Shown: one piece after another, positions 43,740-51,664 of the stretch | Layout: each line of letters begins with the position of its first letter | Numbering within the stretch: the first letter of the stretch is position 1 | NCBI GenBank assembly: GCA_020846145.1 | Contig: JADLEL010000069.1 | Span: 1 to 51,664 of the forward strand | Origin: Pirellulales bacterium | GTDB taxonomy: Bacteria > Planctomycetota > Planctomycetia > Pirellulales > Thermoguttaceae | Direction of reading: 5' to 3' | Length of the DNA: 51,664 nt | Program-made: the position numbers and the translations under genes | The notes under the pieces: generated by a model | Told to the model about the DNA's origin: nothing | Databases searched by the model: none | What the model saw: the letters and a program-made list of their open reading frames with translations, nothing else

Positions 43740-45143
43740 TCATCCCTCCTCGTGCCGCTTTTGCAAATGGCGGAGTTCGAAGTAGAGGCAAGTGCCGGTG
43801 AGGATCGAGGAGCAGGCGTCGGCGGTGGGGAGCGCGGCCCAGACGCCGTCAAGTCCGAAAAATTCGGGCAGGATCAGCACTGCCGGGATCAACAGCAGCA
43901 CTTGCCGCGACAGGCTCAAGAGCATCGACATTTTCGGCTTGCCCACCGCTTGGAAGTAACTCGCGCCGATGACTTGAAAACCCACGATGGGCAGCATCAG
44001 CATCGAAACGCGCATGGCGTGAGTGCCGAGTTCGACCAGTTTGTCGTTGTCGGGATCGAAGAGCCGGATGACTTGCGCGGGGAAGATCATGACGACGGCG
44101 AAACCGACCGCGGTAACGGCGCACGCCCAGAGGATGGCGACGAGCAGCGCCTTCTTCACGCGGTCGAATTGCCGCGCGCCGTAGTTGTAGCCGATGATCG
44201 GCTGCGCGCCTTGGTTGAGGCCGAAAAGCGGCATCAGGATCATCAGCACGAAGCGGTAGATGATGCCCATCGCGGCAACCGCCAAATTGCCGCCGAAGCG
44301 TTGAAGTTGATAAATCATCAAGAATTGCAGGACGCAAGCGGCAAGCTGGAGGACGAACTGCGGCGAACCGATCGACAGGATTTTTCGGCATACGGGCCAC
44401 TCCGGCCGCCAAGCGTGGAGCCGCAATTTCAGATGGCTGCCCCCGGCGATAAAATACCAGATCACCCAAACGGCCGATACCACTTGCGCGAGGATGGTGG
44501 CCAAGGCCGCGCCTTGCATTCCCCCGCCGAAACCGGGCATGCTCCAGCCGACGACGGGCAAAATCCAACCGGCGCGAAAGATGAAAAAAGGAGCCAGCAG
44601 GATATTCAGCAGTACGCCGATCAAGAGCGTCATCATCGCCACGCGGGGATTCCCTTCGGCGCGGATCGAGGCATTCAAGCCGAAGCCCACGATCTGAAAA
44701 AACGCGCCGGCGAGGATGATCTGCATGTATTGTCGGGCGTACTCGAAGACCATGCCCTGCACTTTCAGGAGATGCAGTAATTCATCGAGCGCCAAAAAGC
44801 CGACGAACGTCAGCGCCAACGAGGCGATCGCCAGCATGATCGCGGCGTTGCGGAGCACGTTTTCGGCCTCGGCGATTTTCCGCTCGCCGAGGCGGATGGA
44901 AATGAGCGCCGCCGCGCCGAAGCCGATCAACATGCCGAAGGACATGAGAATCAGCATCGGCGGGAAGGCGACGAACATCGCGGCGATGCCGTCGTCGCCC
45001 AGCGCCCGGCCGACGAAGACGCTATCGATCAAGTTATAGAGCGCCTGGGTCATCATGCCCACGATGGCGGGCAGCGAAAAATGCAGCAGCAGCCGCGGAA
45101 TGCTCCCGTGCCGCATTCGCTCGGAACGTGAATTACCCTCCAT
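43740..45143 (-). CDS. MATE-family efflux transporter
   Basis: The 467-aa protein has about 12 membrane helices. Family text includes LLLHFSLPAIVGMMTQALYN, LIDSVFVGRALG, GFGLNASIRAEGNPRVAM and GLNQGAQPIIGYNYGARQFD. MATE pumps export drugs or metabolites using sodium or proton gradients. ATG 45143 is chosen; the longer frame to 45194 begins inside MITE F. The MITE lies 40 bp upstream and may affect its promoter. Confidence 0.94.
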   Translation of the reverse strand: MEGNSRSERMRHGSIPRLLLHFSLPAIVGMMTQALYNLIDSVFVGRALGDDGIAAMFVAFPPMLILMSFGMLIGFGAAALISIRLGERKIAEAENVLRNAAIMLAIASLALTFVGFLALDELLHLLKVQGMVFEYARQYMQIILAGAFFQIVGFGLNASIRAEGNPRVAMMTLLIGVLLNILLAPFFIFRAGWILPVVGWSMPGFGGGMQGAALATILAQVVSAVWVIWYFIAGGSHLKLRLHAWRPEWPVCRKILSIGSPQFVLQLAACVLQFLMIYQLQRFGGNLAVAAMGIIYRFVLMILMPLFGLNQGAQPIIGYNYGARQFDRVKKALLVAILWACAVTAVGFAVVMIFPAQVIRLFDPDNDKLVELGTHAMRVSMLMLPIVGFQVIGASYFQAVGKPKMSMLLSLSRQVLLLIPAVLILPEFFGLDGVWAALPTADACSSILTGTCLYFELRHLQKRHEEG

Positions 45144-45174
45144 AAGCAGGCTCTCGGTCGTGGATGAATTGTCG

Positions 45175-45395
45175 AAAATTTTGTAACCGTTCACAGGGGA
45201 CTGTCCCGATTTTCGCGGCGCAAAAGATTATGGTGCTCTAAAAGTGCTTAATCGCTGCGAAAATGGGACTGTCCCCCTCGCGCCGCGGGAAGGGGACAGG
45301 TCCATGTTTTCGGCTCACCGTTTGTCCGCAAAATACGTTTTCACGCCGAAAAATGGACCAGTCCCCGACAGGGGCGTGAACGCTTACAAAATTTT
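45175..45395. mobile_element. MITE F, copy 2, with 8-bp target duplication
   Basis: The element spans 45183-45387, again 205 bp, flanked by perfect AAAATTTT copies (45175-45182 and 45388-45395). It differs from copy 1 at few positions. It sits between the MATE gene (minus) and the Dabb gene. Confidence 0.93.
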
Positions 45396-45442
45396 TTTTG
45401 AGTGGGCTTGTATTTTGGATCTTAGGACTTGGTTTCCAAGAC

Positions 45443-45763
45443 CTAAGTCCCAAGACTTTCTTCCGCATACGCATCGATCGAACGCAAATTCTTCCAATTG
45501 CCGGCGAGTTTTTCGAAAAACTCCTCGTGCCGGGGGGAATCTTGGTAGGCGTCGTGCGCCGCTTTCGACTCGAACACGATTTGCAGCATCACGTCGAAGT
45601 TTCGATCGCTGACTTCCCAGGCGATGTCGTCGGCCAAGGCGCCGACGCAGAAAAAGACCGTGCCCGGATGCCCCGAAAGATATTTCCTGCACCCTGCGAT
45701 CAATTCAGTCTTCGCCTGTTCCGAGCGATCTTTCAATAGAAACAGCACATTGTGGGAAAGCAT
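45443..45763 (-). CDS. Dabb (stress-responsive alpha/beta barrel) family protein
   Basis: The 106-aa product begins MLSHNVLFLLKDRSEQAKTE with later FFCVGALADDIAWEVSDRNF and FDVMLQIVFESKAAHDAYQD. It matches the ferredoxin-like Dabb fold, often dimeric. Function in bacteria is unclear. It stands alone. The H in SPRHEEFF is typical. Confidence 0.88.
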   Translation of the reverse strand: MLSHNVLFLLKDRSEQAKTELIAGCRKYLSGHPGTVFFCVGALADDIAWEVSDRNFDVMLQIVFESKAAHDAYQDSPRHEEFFEKLAGNWKNLRSIDAYAEESLGT

Positions 45764-46261
45764 GGATGAATGGGATGGGTGGGGTGGCTGGGAAAAAGTG
45801 TGAAGGTTGAATGCTGAATGTTTAAGCCGCTAGCGACTTGGCAAACCCGAATGGACCCATTACGAATGAACTACTGGTCCTGCAAATTATATTTACGGGT
45901 GCCATGCCCACTCTTGTGTGGGCATGATGCAGTGTTTTCGGGTGATTCTCATGCCCCCGACAAGCGTGGGCATGGCACCCAAACCTGTCATTGAGCGATT
46001 GACGGACCACAAACAGTCAGCCAATCAACCGATTGTATCCCCTCTGCGGACTTTTACGAAGGGTTGAATCCTTCCGAATCCACTCTCGCTATTGCCGCAT
46101 GAAGTCTCAAGGTGACAAGGTGAGGATCTACTGATCTACTGAATGTATAAAAAATGCCCTTGTTTCGCGAGGCCCTTTTCGCTACAAATCGCTTCCTTTG
46201 CATGTTTTCGTGCGATATTCTCCTCCCTTTTCAACGTTTTTTCGGCTAGGAGGCGTTCACG
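45764..46261. repeat. Spacer with palindrome family I
   Basis: No gene. GGGTGCCATGCCCAC at 45898 pairs with GTGGGCATGGCACCC ending at 45980; a related inner pair TGTGGGCATG/CATGCCC lies inside. The rest, to 46261, is AT-richer and holds AGGAGGCG just before the SH3 gene. Confidence 0.75.
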
Positions 46262-47440
46262 ATGCGCCATAAACTCACCTTCTTTTTCGCGCTTTCAATA
46301 TCCTCCATCGGTCTTTTGCAATCGCCGATCTCGGCGGAAGAATCCTTCCCCTACAAGGCTTTCATCGTCGCCGACGAGGTTTATGTCCGCAGCGGGCCGG
46401 GACACAATTATTATTCGACCGATAAATTATCGAAGGGGCAGGAAGTCGAGGTCTATCGCCACGATCCCGGCGGTTGGTGCGCGATTAAGCCGCCGGAAGG
46501 CAGCTTTTCCTGGATTTCCAGCCGCTTCGCCAAGATCGAGGAAGGCAACCTCGCCGTGGTAACCGAAAACAACGTTTCGGCCCGCGTGGGGAGCAAATTG
46601 AGCGACGTCCGCGACGGCATCCAGGTTCGCTTGCGCAAGGGCGAAGTGATCGAGGTGTTGGAGACGAAAAAAATCGGCAGCGGGGATAGTCCCACGCAAA
46701 CGTGGCATAAAATCGCCCCGCCGGCGGGCGAATTCCGCTGGGTCTCGCTCAAAAATCTCGAATCGGAATACGTCCGCGAAGGATTGCTCCGCCGCGCGGA
46801 CGATGGTAAAGTACGTGAAAGCGAAGCGGACGCTGAGACTCCCGGCGGAAAGGAAAAACATTCGCTTGCCGAAAAGCTGCCGCACGAAATCTTCCAAACC
46901 GAGTTGGATCGGCTCGAATTGGAGCTTTCGCGGATGGTGGCCGAAGATTCGAACGTCTGGTCGTTCGATTCGTTGCGGATCGGCGCCGAGTCCTTATTGG
47001 AGGGCGCGAACACGGCCGTCGAAAGCGGCAAGGCGCGGCTGCTTTTAAGCCGCATCGCCCGCTTCGAGGATATTAAGGATCGCGCCGACAAGGTTGACCA
47101 ACTCCGCGCGGAGACCGAGCGCTCGAACCAATACATTGCCGGCCTGCGGAGCACGATGCGGCGCGCGAAGGAATACGTCGATGGCGGCGACGACCGCTTC
47201 GACGGCGTCGGCCGCTTGGAGCAGGTCGCGCCGACCACGCCCGGCGTGCCGCGCTTCGCCCTGCTGGACGACGCGGGCAACGTCCGCAGCTACGTTACGC
47301 CTTCGACCGGCGTGAATTTGCACAAGTACGTGGGGCAGCAAATCGGCGTGGTGGGCCGGCGCGGCTATATGCCCGAACAAAAGGCTCAGCACGTTACGGC
47401 GAACCGCGTTACCGTGCTCGAAGGACAGGCGCTACGGTAA
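46262..47440 (+). CDS. Secreted protein with two SH3-like domains
   Basis: The 392-aa product has a signal peptide (about 1-25). SH3-like domains are YVRSGPGHNYYSTDKLSKGQ with WISSRF, and VSARVGSKLSDVRDGIQVRL with WVSLKNL. A helical middle (about 200-305) follows, then a small C-terminal beta domain ending QHVTANRVTVLEG. SH3-like domains bind peptidoglycan or surface targets. AGGAGGCGTTCACG precedes the ATG. Its role is probably in the cell envelope. Confidence 0.85.
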   Translation: MRHKLTFFFALSISSIGLLQSPISAEESFPYKAFIVADEVYVRSGPGHNYYSTDKLSKGQEVEVYRHDPGGWCAIKPPEGSFSWISSRFAKIEEGNLAVVTENNVSARVGSKLSDVRDGIQVRLRKGEVIEVLETKKIGSGDSPTQTWHKIAPPAGEFRWVSLKNLESEYVREGLLRRADDGKVRESEADAETPGGKEKHSLAEKLPHEIFQTELDRLELELSRMVAEDSNVWSFDSLRIGAESLLEGANTAVESGKARLLLSRIARFEDIKDRADKVDQLRAETERSNQYIAGLRSTMRRAKEYVDGGDDRFDGVGRLEQVAPTTPGVPRFALLDDAGNVRSYVTPSTGVNLHKYVGQQIGVVGRRGYMPEQKAQHVTANRVTVLEGQALR

Positions 47441-47468
47441 CTCCTACTTTCCCTTGGCGGAATATTTC

Positions 47469-47732
47469 ATGTTGGATCGAGAAACCGTGGCGATTCTGGT
47501 TTGTCCGGTCACCCGTCAGCCGCTCGCGCTCGCCGATGCGCCGCTGATCGCGAAAATCAACGGGGTCATCGAAGCGGGAAAACTCCTCGATCAACTGGGC
47601 CGGCTCGTCAAGCAGCCGATCACCGAGGGACTCGTTCGGCAAGACGGCAAGATACTTTATCCCGTCCGCGACGGAATCCCCGTCATGCTCGCCGATGAAG
47701 GGATTGCTTTGGAGCAAATCGGATGCGAGTAA
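47469..47732 (+). CDS. Trm112-family protein
   Basis: The 87-aa product has VAILVCPVTRQPLALADAPL, then GKILYPVRDGIPVML, the Trm112 (DUF343/UPF0434) fold. Only the first cysteine of the usual zinc set is clear. In eukaryotes and archaea Trm112 activates methyltransferases; the bacterial role is less clear. ATG 47469 is preferred to TTG 47454. A HIT gene follows. Confidence 0.87.
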   Translation: MLDRETVAILVCPVTRQPLALADAPLIAKINGVIEAGKLLDQLGRLVKQPITEGLVRQDGKILYPVRDGIPVMLADEGIALEQIGCE

Positions 47733-47770
47733 GCCCACGGCGCAACCCTCTCCCCTCTCCCCTCTCCCTC

Positions 47771-48115
47771 ATGCCCGACAAAACCATTTTCAAAAAGATC
47801 ATCGACCGGGAAGTTCCCGCGAAAATCGTGTATGAGGACGATCTCTGCATGGCGTTCGAGGACATCCATCCCCGCGCGCCGACGCATTTGATCGTCATTC
47901 CCAAGAAGGAAATCGTTTCGGTCGATGACGTCGAGCCGGAAGACGAGGCGCTCATCGGCCACCTCTTCACGGCGATGCGGAAGATCGCCGCCCAATTGAG
48001 CCTCAGCGGCGGCTACCGCGTAATCACCAACTGCGGCCGCGACGCCGGCCAGGAAGTGATGCACATCCACTTCCATCTACTCGCCGGCCGAAAGTTCACC
48101 TGGCCGCCGGGGTAG
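47771..48115 (+). CDS. HIT-family hydrolase (HinT-like)
   Basis: The 114-aa protein begins MPDKTIFKKIIDREVPAKIV with LCMAFEDIHPRAPTHLIVIP. The catalytic motif is HIHFHLLAGR near the end. Such proteins hydrolyse purine nucleoside phosphoramidates or related compounds. ATG 47771 is used; the longer frame from 47723 adds a low-complexity head. It follows Trm112 after 38 bp. Confidence 0.93.
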   Translation: MPDKTIFKKIIDREVPAKIVYEDDLCMAFEDIHPRAPTHLIVIPKKEIVSVDDVEPEDEALIGHLFTAMRKIAAQLSLSGGYRVITNCGRDAGQEVMHIHFHLLAGRKFTWPPG

Positions 48116-48206
48116 GACAGGTTTCCAACCTGTCGTGTAGGACGGATTTCCAACCTGTTTCGACAAACCGCTTTCCTCGTTCCCACGCGGAGCGTGGGAA
48201 CGAGGA
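48116..48206. repeat. Short repeats including GTTCCCACGC palindrome
   Basis: GACAGGTTTCCAACCTGTC occurs at about 48117-48135, and GTTCCCACGCGGAGCGTGGG with AACGAGG at about 48179-48205. The first motif resembles GACAGGTTTCTAACCTGTC near 43022, the second that at 2270. Confidence 0.75.
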
Positions 48207-48213
48207 TAAATCC

Positions 48214-48744
48214 ATGAACGATGATAACGAGCGGCAAATCCTCGCCGAAGGCAAATACGTCCGCTTGGTCAAGTGCGGCCGCTGGGAATGGGCGGAGCGC
48301 ACGAACTGCGACTGCGCCGCGGTCATCATGCCCGTCACGCGCGAACGGCAAGTGGTGTTCATCGAACAGTACCGCCATCCGTTCGACGCGAAGGTCATCG
48401 AACTGCCGGCGGGCCTGGTCGGCGACATCCCCGGCGAGGACGGCGAGGAGCGGCTCGCGGCCGCGAAACGGGAGTTGATCGAGGAGACCGGCTACGCTTC
48501 GGACGACTGGCGGCTGCTGTTGGAAGGTCCCAGCTCGCCCGGCTTGACCACCGAATGCTTTACGATGTATCTTGCATCGGAGGCTTACCGCGTCGGCGAC
48601 GGCGGCGGCGACGGGACCGAAGATATCGCCGTGCACCTCGTCCCGCTCGAGGAAGCCGAAGCCTGGCTGCAAGCGCATCGCGCCGCGGGAACGCTCGTCG
48701 ATCCGAAAGTTTATACAGGACTTTATTTTGCGATGCGATGTTGA
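48214..48744 (+). CDS. NUDIX hydrolase (ADP-ribose pyrophosphatase-like)
   Basis: The 176-aa protein has the NUDIX box AAKRELIEETGYASDDW, preceded by PAGLVGDIPGEDGEERLAA, as in ADP-ribose pyrophosphatases (glycine, both glutamate sites and the REx2EExG core). VVFIEQYRHPFDAKVIELPA is the usual substrate-binding strand. The gene ends 76 bp before the helicase. Confidence 0.92.
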   Translation: MNDDNERQILAEGKYVRLVKCGRWEWAERTNCDCAAVIMPVTRERQVVFIEQYRHPFDAKVIELPAGLVGDIPGEDGEERLAAAKRELIEETGYASDDWRLLLEGPSSPGLTTECFTMYLASEAYRVGDGGGDGTEDIAVHLVPLEEAEAWLQAHRAAGTLVDPKVYTGLYFAMRC

Positions 48745-48819
48745 CGGAGAACAAAGCATTGCGAAGCCGCAAGCGGCTCATCATTCATCCTTCAGCATTC
48801 ATCCTTCATACTTTTCTTC

Positions 48820-51339
48820 ATGCCCACTCGCGACGAACTTGCCGATCTTTACCTCGCGCAGCTTCCTTACGAGCCGTATCCGCTCCAGGAAGAAGCCTTG
48901 CTGGCGTGGTTCTCCGCCGAACAAGGCGTATTGGTGTGCGCGCCGACCGGGACGGGCAAGACGCTGATCGCCGAGGCCGCGCTCTTCGAGGCCCTGCACA
49001 CCGGCAAAATGGCGTATTACACCACGCCGCTGATCGCGCTTACCGAGCAAAAGTTCCGCGAAATGCAGCACGTGGCCGTGCGCTGGGGATTCAAGGCCGA
49101 AGATGTGGGCTTGGTTACCGGCAACCGCCGCGAAAATCCGAATGCGCGGATCCTCGTCGTGGTGGCCGAAATCCTCGCCAACCGGCTCTTGCACCCCGAA
49201 GCCTTCGATTTCGCCGAGGTGAGCGCCGTGGTGATGGACGAATTCCACAGCTTCGCCGATATCGAACGCGGCGTGGTCTGGGAACTTTCGCTCGGGCTGC
49301 TGCCCGCCCACGTCCGCACGCTCTTGCTCTCGGCCACGGTGGGCAACGCCATCGAATTCGTCAATTGGCTCAAAAACAGCCACAACCGCAAGGTCGAACT
49401 GGTCAAGGGCGAAGAACGGAAAGTGCCGCTGACGTACCACTGGATCGGCGATCAACTGCTCACCGAGCTGATCGAGGAAATGGCCCGCGGCGACGACGAA
49501 GCCAAGCGCACGCCGGCCCTGGTGTTCTGCTTCAACCGCGAAGAATGCTGGAGCATCGCCGAGCAGATTAAGGGCAAAAAAGTGCTGAGCGAAGGCCAGC
49601 AGAAAAGGCTCGTCGAAGAACTCGACCGTTACGATTGGTCGCAAGGGGCCGGCCCCAAGCTCAAGCAACTCCTCATGCGCGGCGTGGGCGTGCATCATGC
49701 GGGCGTGCTGCCGAAATACCGCCGCATCGTCGAGGAACTCTTCCAGCACAAGCTGCTTTCGATCTGCACTTGCACCGAAACGCTTTCGGCGGGCATCAAC
49801 CTGCCCGCCCGCTCCGTCGTGCTGCCGAGCATCATGAAAGGCCCGATGGAAAAGCGCGTCGTGATCGACGCCAGCAGCGCGCACCAGATTTTCGGTCGCG
49901 CCGGCCGACCGCAGTTCGACAAGGAGGGCTACGTCTTCGTGTTGGCCCACGAGGACGACGTGAAGATCGCCCGCTGGAAGGAAAAATACGACCAAATCCC
50001 CGAGGACACCAAAGACCCCGGCCTGCTGCGGGCGAAAAAAGACCTCAAGCGCAAAATGCCCAAGCGGCGGACGACCGAAACCTACTGGAACGAGCAGCAA
50101 TTCGAGAAACTCCGCCTCGCCCCGCCGGGCAAGCTCTATAGCCGCGGGCCGCTCCCCTGGCGGCTCTTGGCCTTCATGCTCGAGGCCTCGCCCGAAGTCG
50201 AGCGCGTGCGAAAGCTCGTCGCCAAGCGGCTGATGGATTCGCACCGCATCGAAGCCGGGCAGCGCGCGCTTGTCGAGATGCTGCTCACCCTCTGGAAGGC
50301 CGGCTACGTAACCCTCGAACCGCAACCGCCGAAAGAAGATTTGGAAGGAAGCGACAACGCGGATGTTGGGGTGGCAGTTGTACTGCCGCCCCTTGAATCG
50401 CAAGTAATCCGGGGTGGCAGTGCAACTGCCACCCCAACAAAATCCTCCCCTCTCCCGACCAACGACCACGCTTCGCGCGGTGCCCGGTCGGTGCCCGGAG
50501 AGGGGCCGGGGGTGAGGGCGGAACCGGCTCGACCACGCTTGCAAGCAAGTTTATTCGGCAAGCCGGTCCTCTCGAAAAACGAATCGGCATCCCTCGAATC
50601 AACCGAGAAGAAAAACCTCCCGCCACCCTATCAACCCGACTACGCTCGGCCCACCGAGGAGATGCAAAAGCTGCATCTCTTCCGGGGCATCCATCCGCTG
50701 TACGCGGTGTTTTTGCTGAATCAACTGGGCATTGCCAACCGCGCGGAACGGCTGCAAGCGATGGAGAGCGTTTTGGAATTGCCGCGTTCGATCGGTCCGG
50801 CGGTCCGCGTCCCCTTGCAAAGAGATTTGCCGCCCGGCCCCTTGGCCACGTTGCGGCTCGATCCGCTCCTCTTGCAACTCGGGCTGGCGACGGCCGAGGA
50901 GCTTACCGCGCCCGAAGAGCCGGAGGAGTACCAACCGCGGCGCACGTTCGACGAAGCGCCCGTCCGGGTGTTGCATTTCGCCGACAAGCTCCGCAAACTT
51001 TTCGATTACGATTTCCCGAACGTCCGCGACTTGAAGACTTTTCCGGTTTGGGCCGCCGGCGAACTGCTGGAATTCGGCGGCGATTTCAACAAGTACGTTA
51101 CGTCGAAAAATCTGCAAAAACAGGAGGGGCTGATCTTCCGCCACCTGCTGCGTCTGATCCTGCTCGTCAAGGAATTCGAGCAGCTTTGCCCGCCCGATAT
51201 CTCGATCGAAGAGTGGCGCGCCGACCTGCGCGATATCGCCGCGCGCCTCACCGCCTGCTGCCGTCAGGTCGATCCCGCCAGCACCGACAAAGCACTGGAA
51301 GAAGTAGAAGGAGAAGCGGCAGAGGAAGGCGCGGAATAG
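48820..51339 (+). CDS. Ski2-like DEAD/DEAH-box helicase
   Basis: The 839-aa protein has the helicase motifs APTGTGKT (about 41-48), a DEFH box in VVMDEFHSF (about 141), LLLSATVGN, motifs IV-VI in CTCTETLSAGINLPARSVVL and HQIFGRAGRPQFD, and a C-terminal alpha-helical domain to LTACCRQVDPAS. Ski2-type enzymes unwind RNA or DNA. Two repeat elements (families E and G) are inserted in frame at 50365-50520, giving an unusual linker DNADVGVAVVLPPLESQ. ATG 48820 is used. Confidence 0.92.
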   Translation: MPTRDELADLYLAQLPYEPYPLQEEALLAWFSAEQGVLVCAPTGTGKTLIAEAALFEALHTGKMAYYTTPLIALTEQKFREMQHVAVRWGFKAEDVGLVTGNRRENPNARILVVVAEILANRLLHPEAFDFAEVSAVVMDEFHSFADIERGVVWELSLGLLPAHVRTLLLSATVGNAIEFVNWLKNSHNRKVELVKGEERKVPLTYHWIGDQLLTELIEEMARGDDEAKRTPALVFCFNREECWSIAEQIKGKKVLSEGQQKRLVEELDRYDWSQGAGPKLKQLLMRGVGVHHAGVLPKYRRIVEELFQHKLLSICTCTETLSAGINLPARSVVLPSIMKGPMEKRVVIDASSAHQIFGRAGRPQFDKEGYVFVLAHEDDVKIARWKEKYDQIPEDTKDPGLLRAKKDLKRKMPKRRTTETYWNEQQFEKLRLAPPGKLYSRGPLPWRLLAFMLEASPEVERVRKLVAKRLMDSHRIEAGQRALVEMLLTLWKAGYVTLEPQPPKEDLEGSDNADVGVAVVLPPLESQVIRGGSATATPTKSSPLPTNDHASRGARSVPGEGPGVRAEPARPRLQASLFGKPVLSKNESASLESTEKKNLPPPYQPDYARPTEEMQKLHLFRGIHPLYAVFLLNQLGIANRAERLQAMESVLELPRSIGPAVRVPLQRDLPPGPLATLRLDPLLLQLGLATAEELTAPEEPEEYQPRRTFDEAPVRVLHFADKLRKLFDYDFPNVRDLKTFPVWAAGELLEFGGDFNKYVTSKNLQKQEGLIFRHLLRLILLVKEFEQLCPPDISIEEWRADLRDIAARLTACCRQVDPASTDKALEEVEGEAAEEGAE
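50365..50520. repeat. Families E and G inserted in frame within the helicase
   Basis: From 50365 to 50438, GTTGGGGTGGCAGTTGTAC and GGCAGTGCAACTGCC with ACCCCAAC match family E (see 13469 and 40914). From 50446 to 50520, CTCTCCCGACCAACGACCAC and GGTGCCCGGAGAGGGGCCG match family G reversed (see 51362). The translation VIRGGSATATPTKSSPLPTN is low-complexity and separates the helicase core from the C-terminal domain. Confidence 0.85.
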
Positions 51340-51464
51340 TCATTGTCTTCCCACCACTCCGGGCACCTCTCCGGGCGCCGCGCGAAGCGTGGTCGTTGGT
51401 CGGCGGGCACCACGAAGTGGTCGGGGCCGGGGGTGGCCCGCGCATCAACGCGAAAAAAAGACGC
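51340..51464. repeat. Gap with family G repeat
   Basis: After the helicase stop, CTCTCCGGGCGCCGCGCGAA and GGGCACCACGAAGTGGTCGG (51371-51432) form family G. It is the same family as the segment inside lipB and the helicase. Confidence 0.8.
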
Positions 51465-51664
51465 GTAACCGTTCACAGGGGACTGTCCCGATTTTTGCGG
51501 CGCGAAAGATGATGGTGTCGTAAAAATGCTTAATCTCCGCGAAAATGGGACTGTCCCCCTCGCACCGCGGGAAGGGGACAGGTCCATGTTTTCGGCCTAC
51601 CGTTTGTCCGCAAAATACGTTTTCCCGCCGAAAAATGGACCAGTCCCCGACCGGGGCGTGAACG
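51465..51664. mobile_element. MITE F, copy 3, cut by the right edge
   Basis: It begins GTAACCGTTCACAGGGGACT like the other copies and runs 200 bp to the window end, where about 5 bp of the 205-bp element are missing. It ends ...CCGGGGCGTGAACG. The left 8 bp are AAAGACGC. Its right target site is outside the window. Confidence 0.9.

Overview
The window looks like chromosomal DNA of a planctomycete (Planctomycetota, perhaps Pirellulales-like). The reasons are a GC-rich background, a dnaA-dnaN-dciA-gyrB replication locus with a short DnaA, a GyrB carrying a long insert, a PEP-CTERM secreted protein, a secreted SH3 protein, a DUF5010-type glycosidase, and intergenic spaces crowded with palindromic repeats. 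Assignment to the phylum is inference. The left edge cuts a CRISPR array and the right edge cuts a MITE copy, so the window may be a contig that ended at repeats.

Layout. 1-348: CRISPR repeats without cas genes. 349-1188: no clear gene; holds a small RNA candidate and a relic of a gyrB 3' end. 1189-9347 (minus strand): dinD, gyrB, dciA, a dinD fragment, a low-GC NYN-domain gene, dnaN, a probable oriC spacer and dnaA; a strong plus-strand small RNA candidate lies between the NYN gene and dnaN. 9.5-14.2 kb: Fic protein, cysteine desulfurase, PEP-CTERM protein, free methionine-R-sulfoxide reductase. 14.2-18.2 kb: MITE, a large chemoreceptor and cheW. 18.2-21.5 kb: giant membrane protein with zinc ribbons. 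21.8-24.6 kb: lipoate cluster (lipoyl-like domain, lipA, lipB) and smpB. 24.6-25.4 kb: toxin-antitoxin pair with a broken toxin. 25.5-30.6 kb: two secreted proteins and two tandem zinc-ribbon membrane proteins. 31.2-31.9 kb: second toxin-antitoxin pair with a broken toxin. 31.9-34.7 kb: nrfHA ammonifying nitrite reductase with a vapBC pair lodged between the subunits. 34.9-40.9 kb: RND efflux adaptor and permease, ArsR regulator, rhodanese. 41-45.1 kb: nadE, a second vapBC-like pair, MATE transporter. 45.2-51.7 kb: MITE, Dabb protein, SH3 protein, Trm112, HIT, NUDIX, a Ski2-like helicase, repeats and a third MITE copy.

The strongest theme is repeat activity. One 205-bp MITE (14287, 45183, 51465) starts with GTAA and the two complete copies have perfect 8-bp target duplications, which fits mobilisation by an IS66-type transposase. 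A second, 122-123-bp MITE occurs three times flanked by TTA. Other palindromes sit inside reading frames and keep them open: in lipB, in the RND permease and, twice, in the helicase. Repeat ends also supply or abut stop codons (dciA, the giant membrane protein, dnaA). A second theme is toxin-antitoxin decay: two toxins carry a single in-frame stop while their antitoxins are intact. The best candidate for something undescribed is the three-hairpin RNA of about 100 nt at 6541-6640, which has a near-consensus promoter and an intrinsic terminator.
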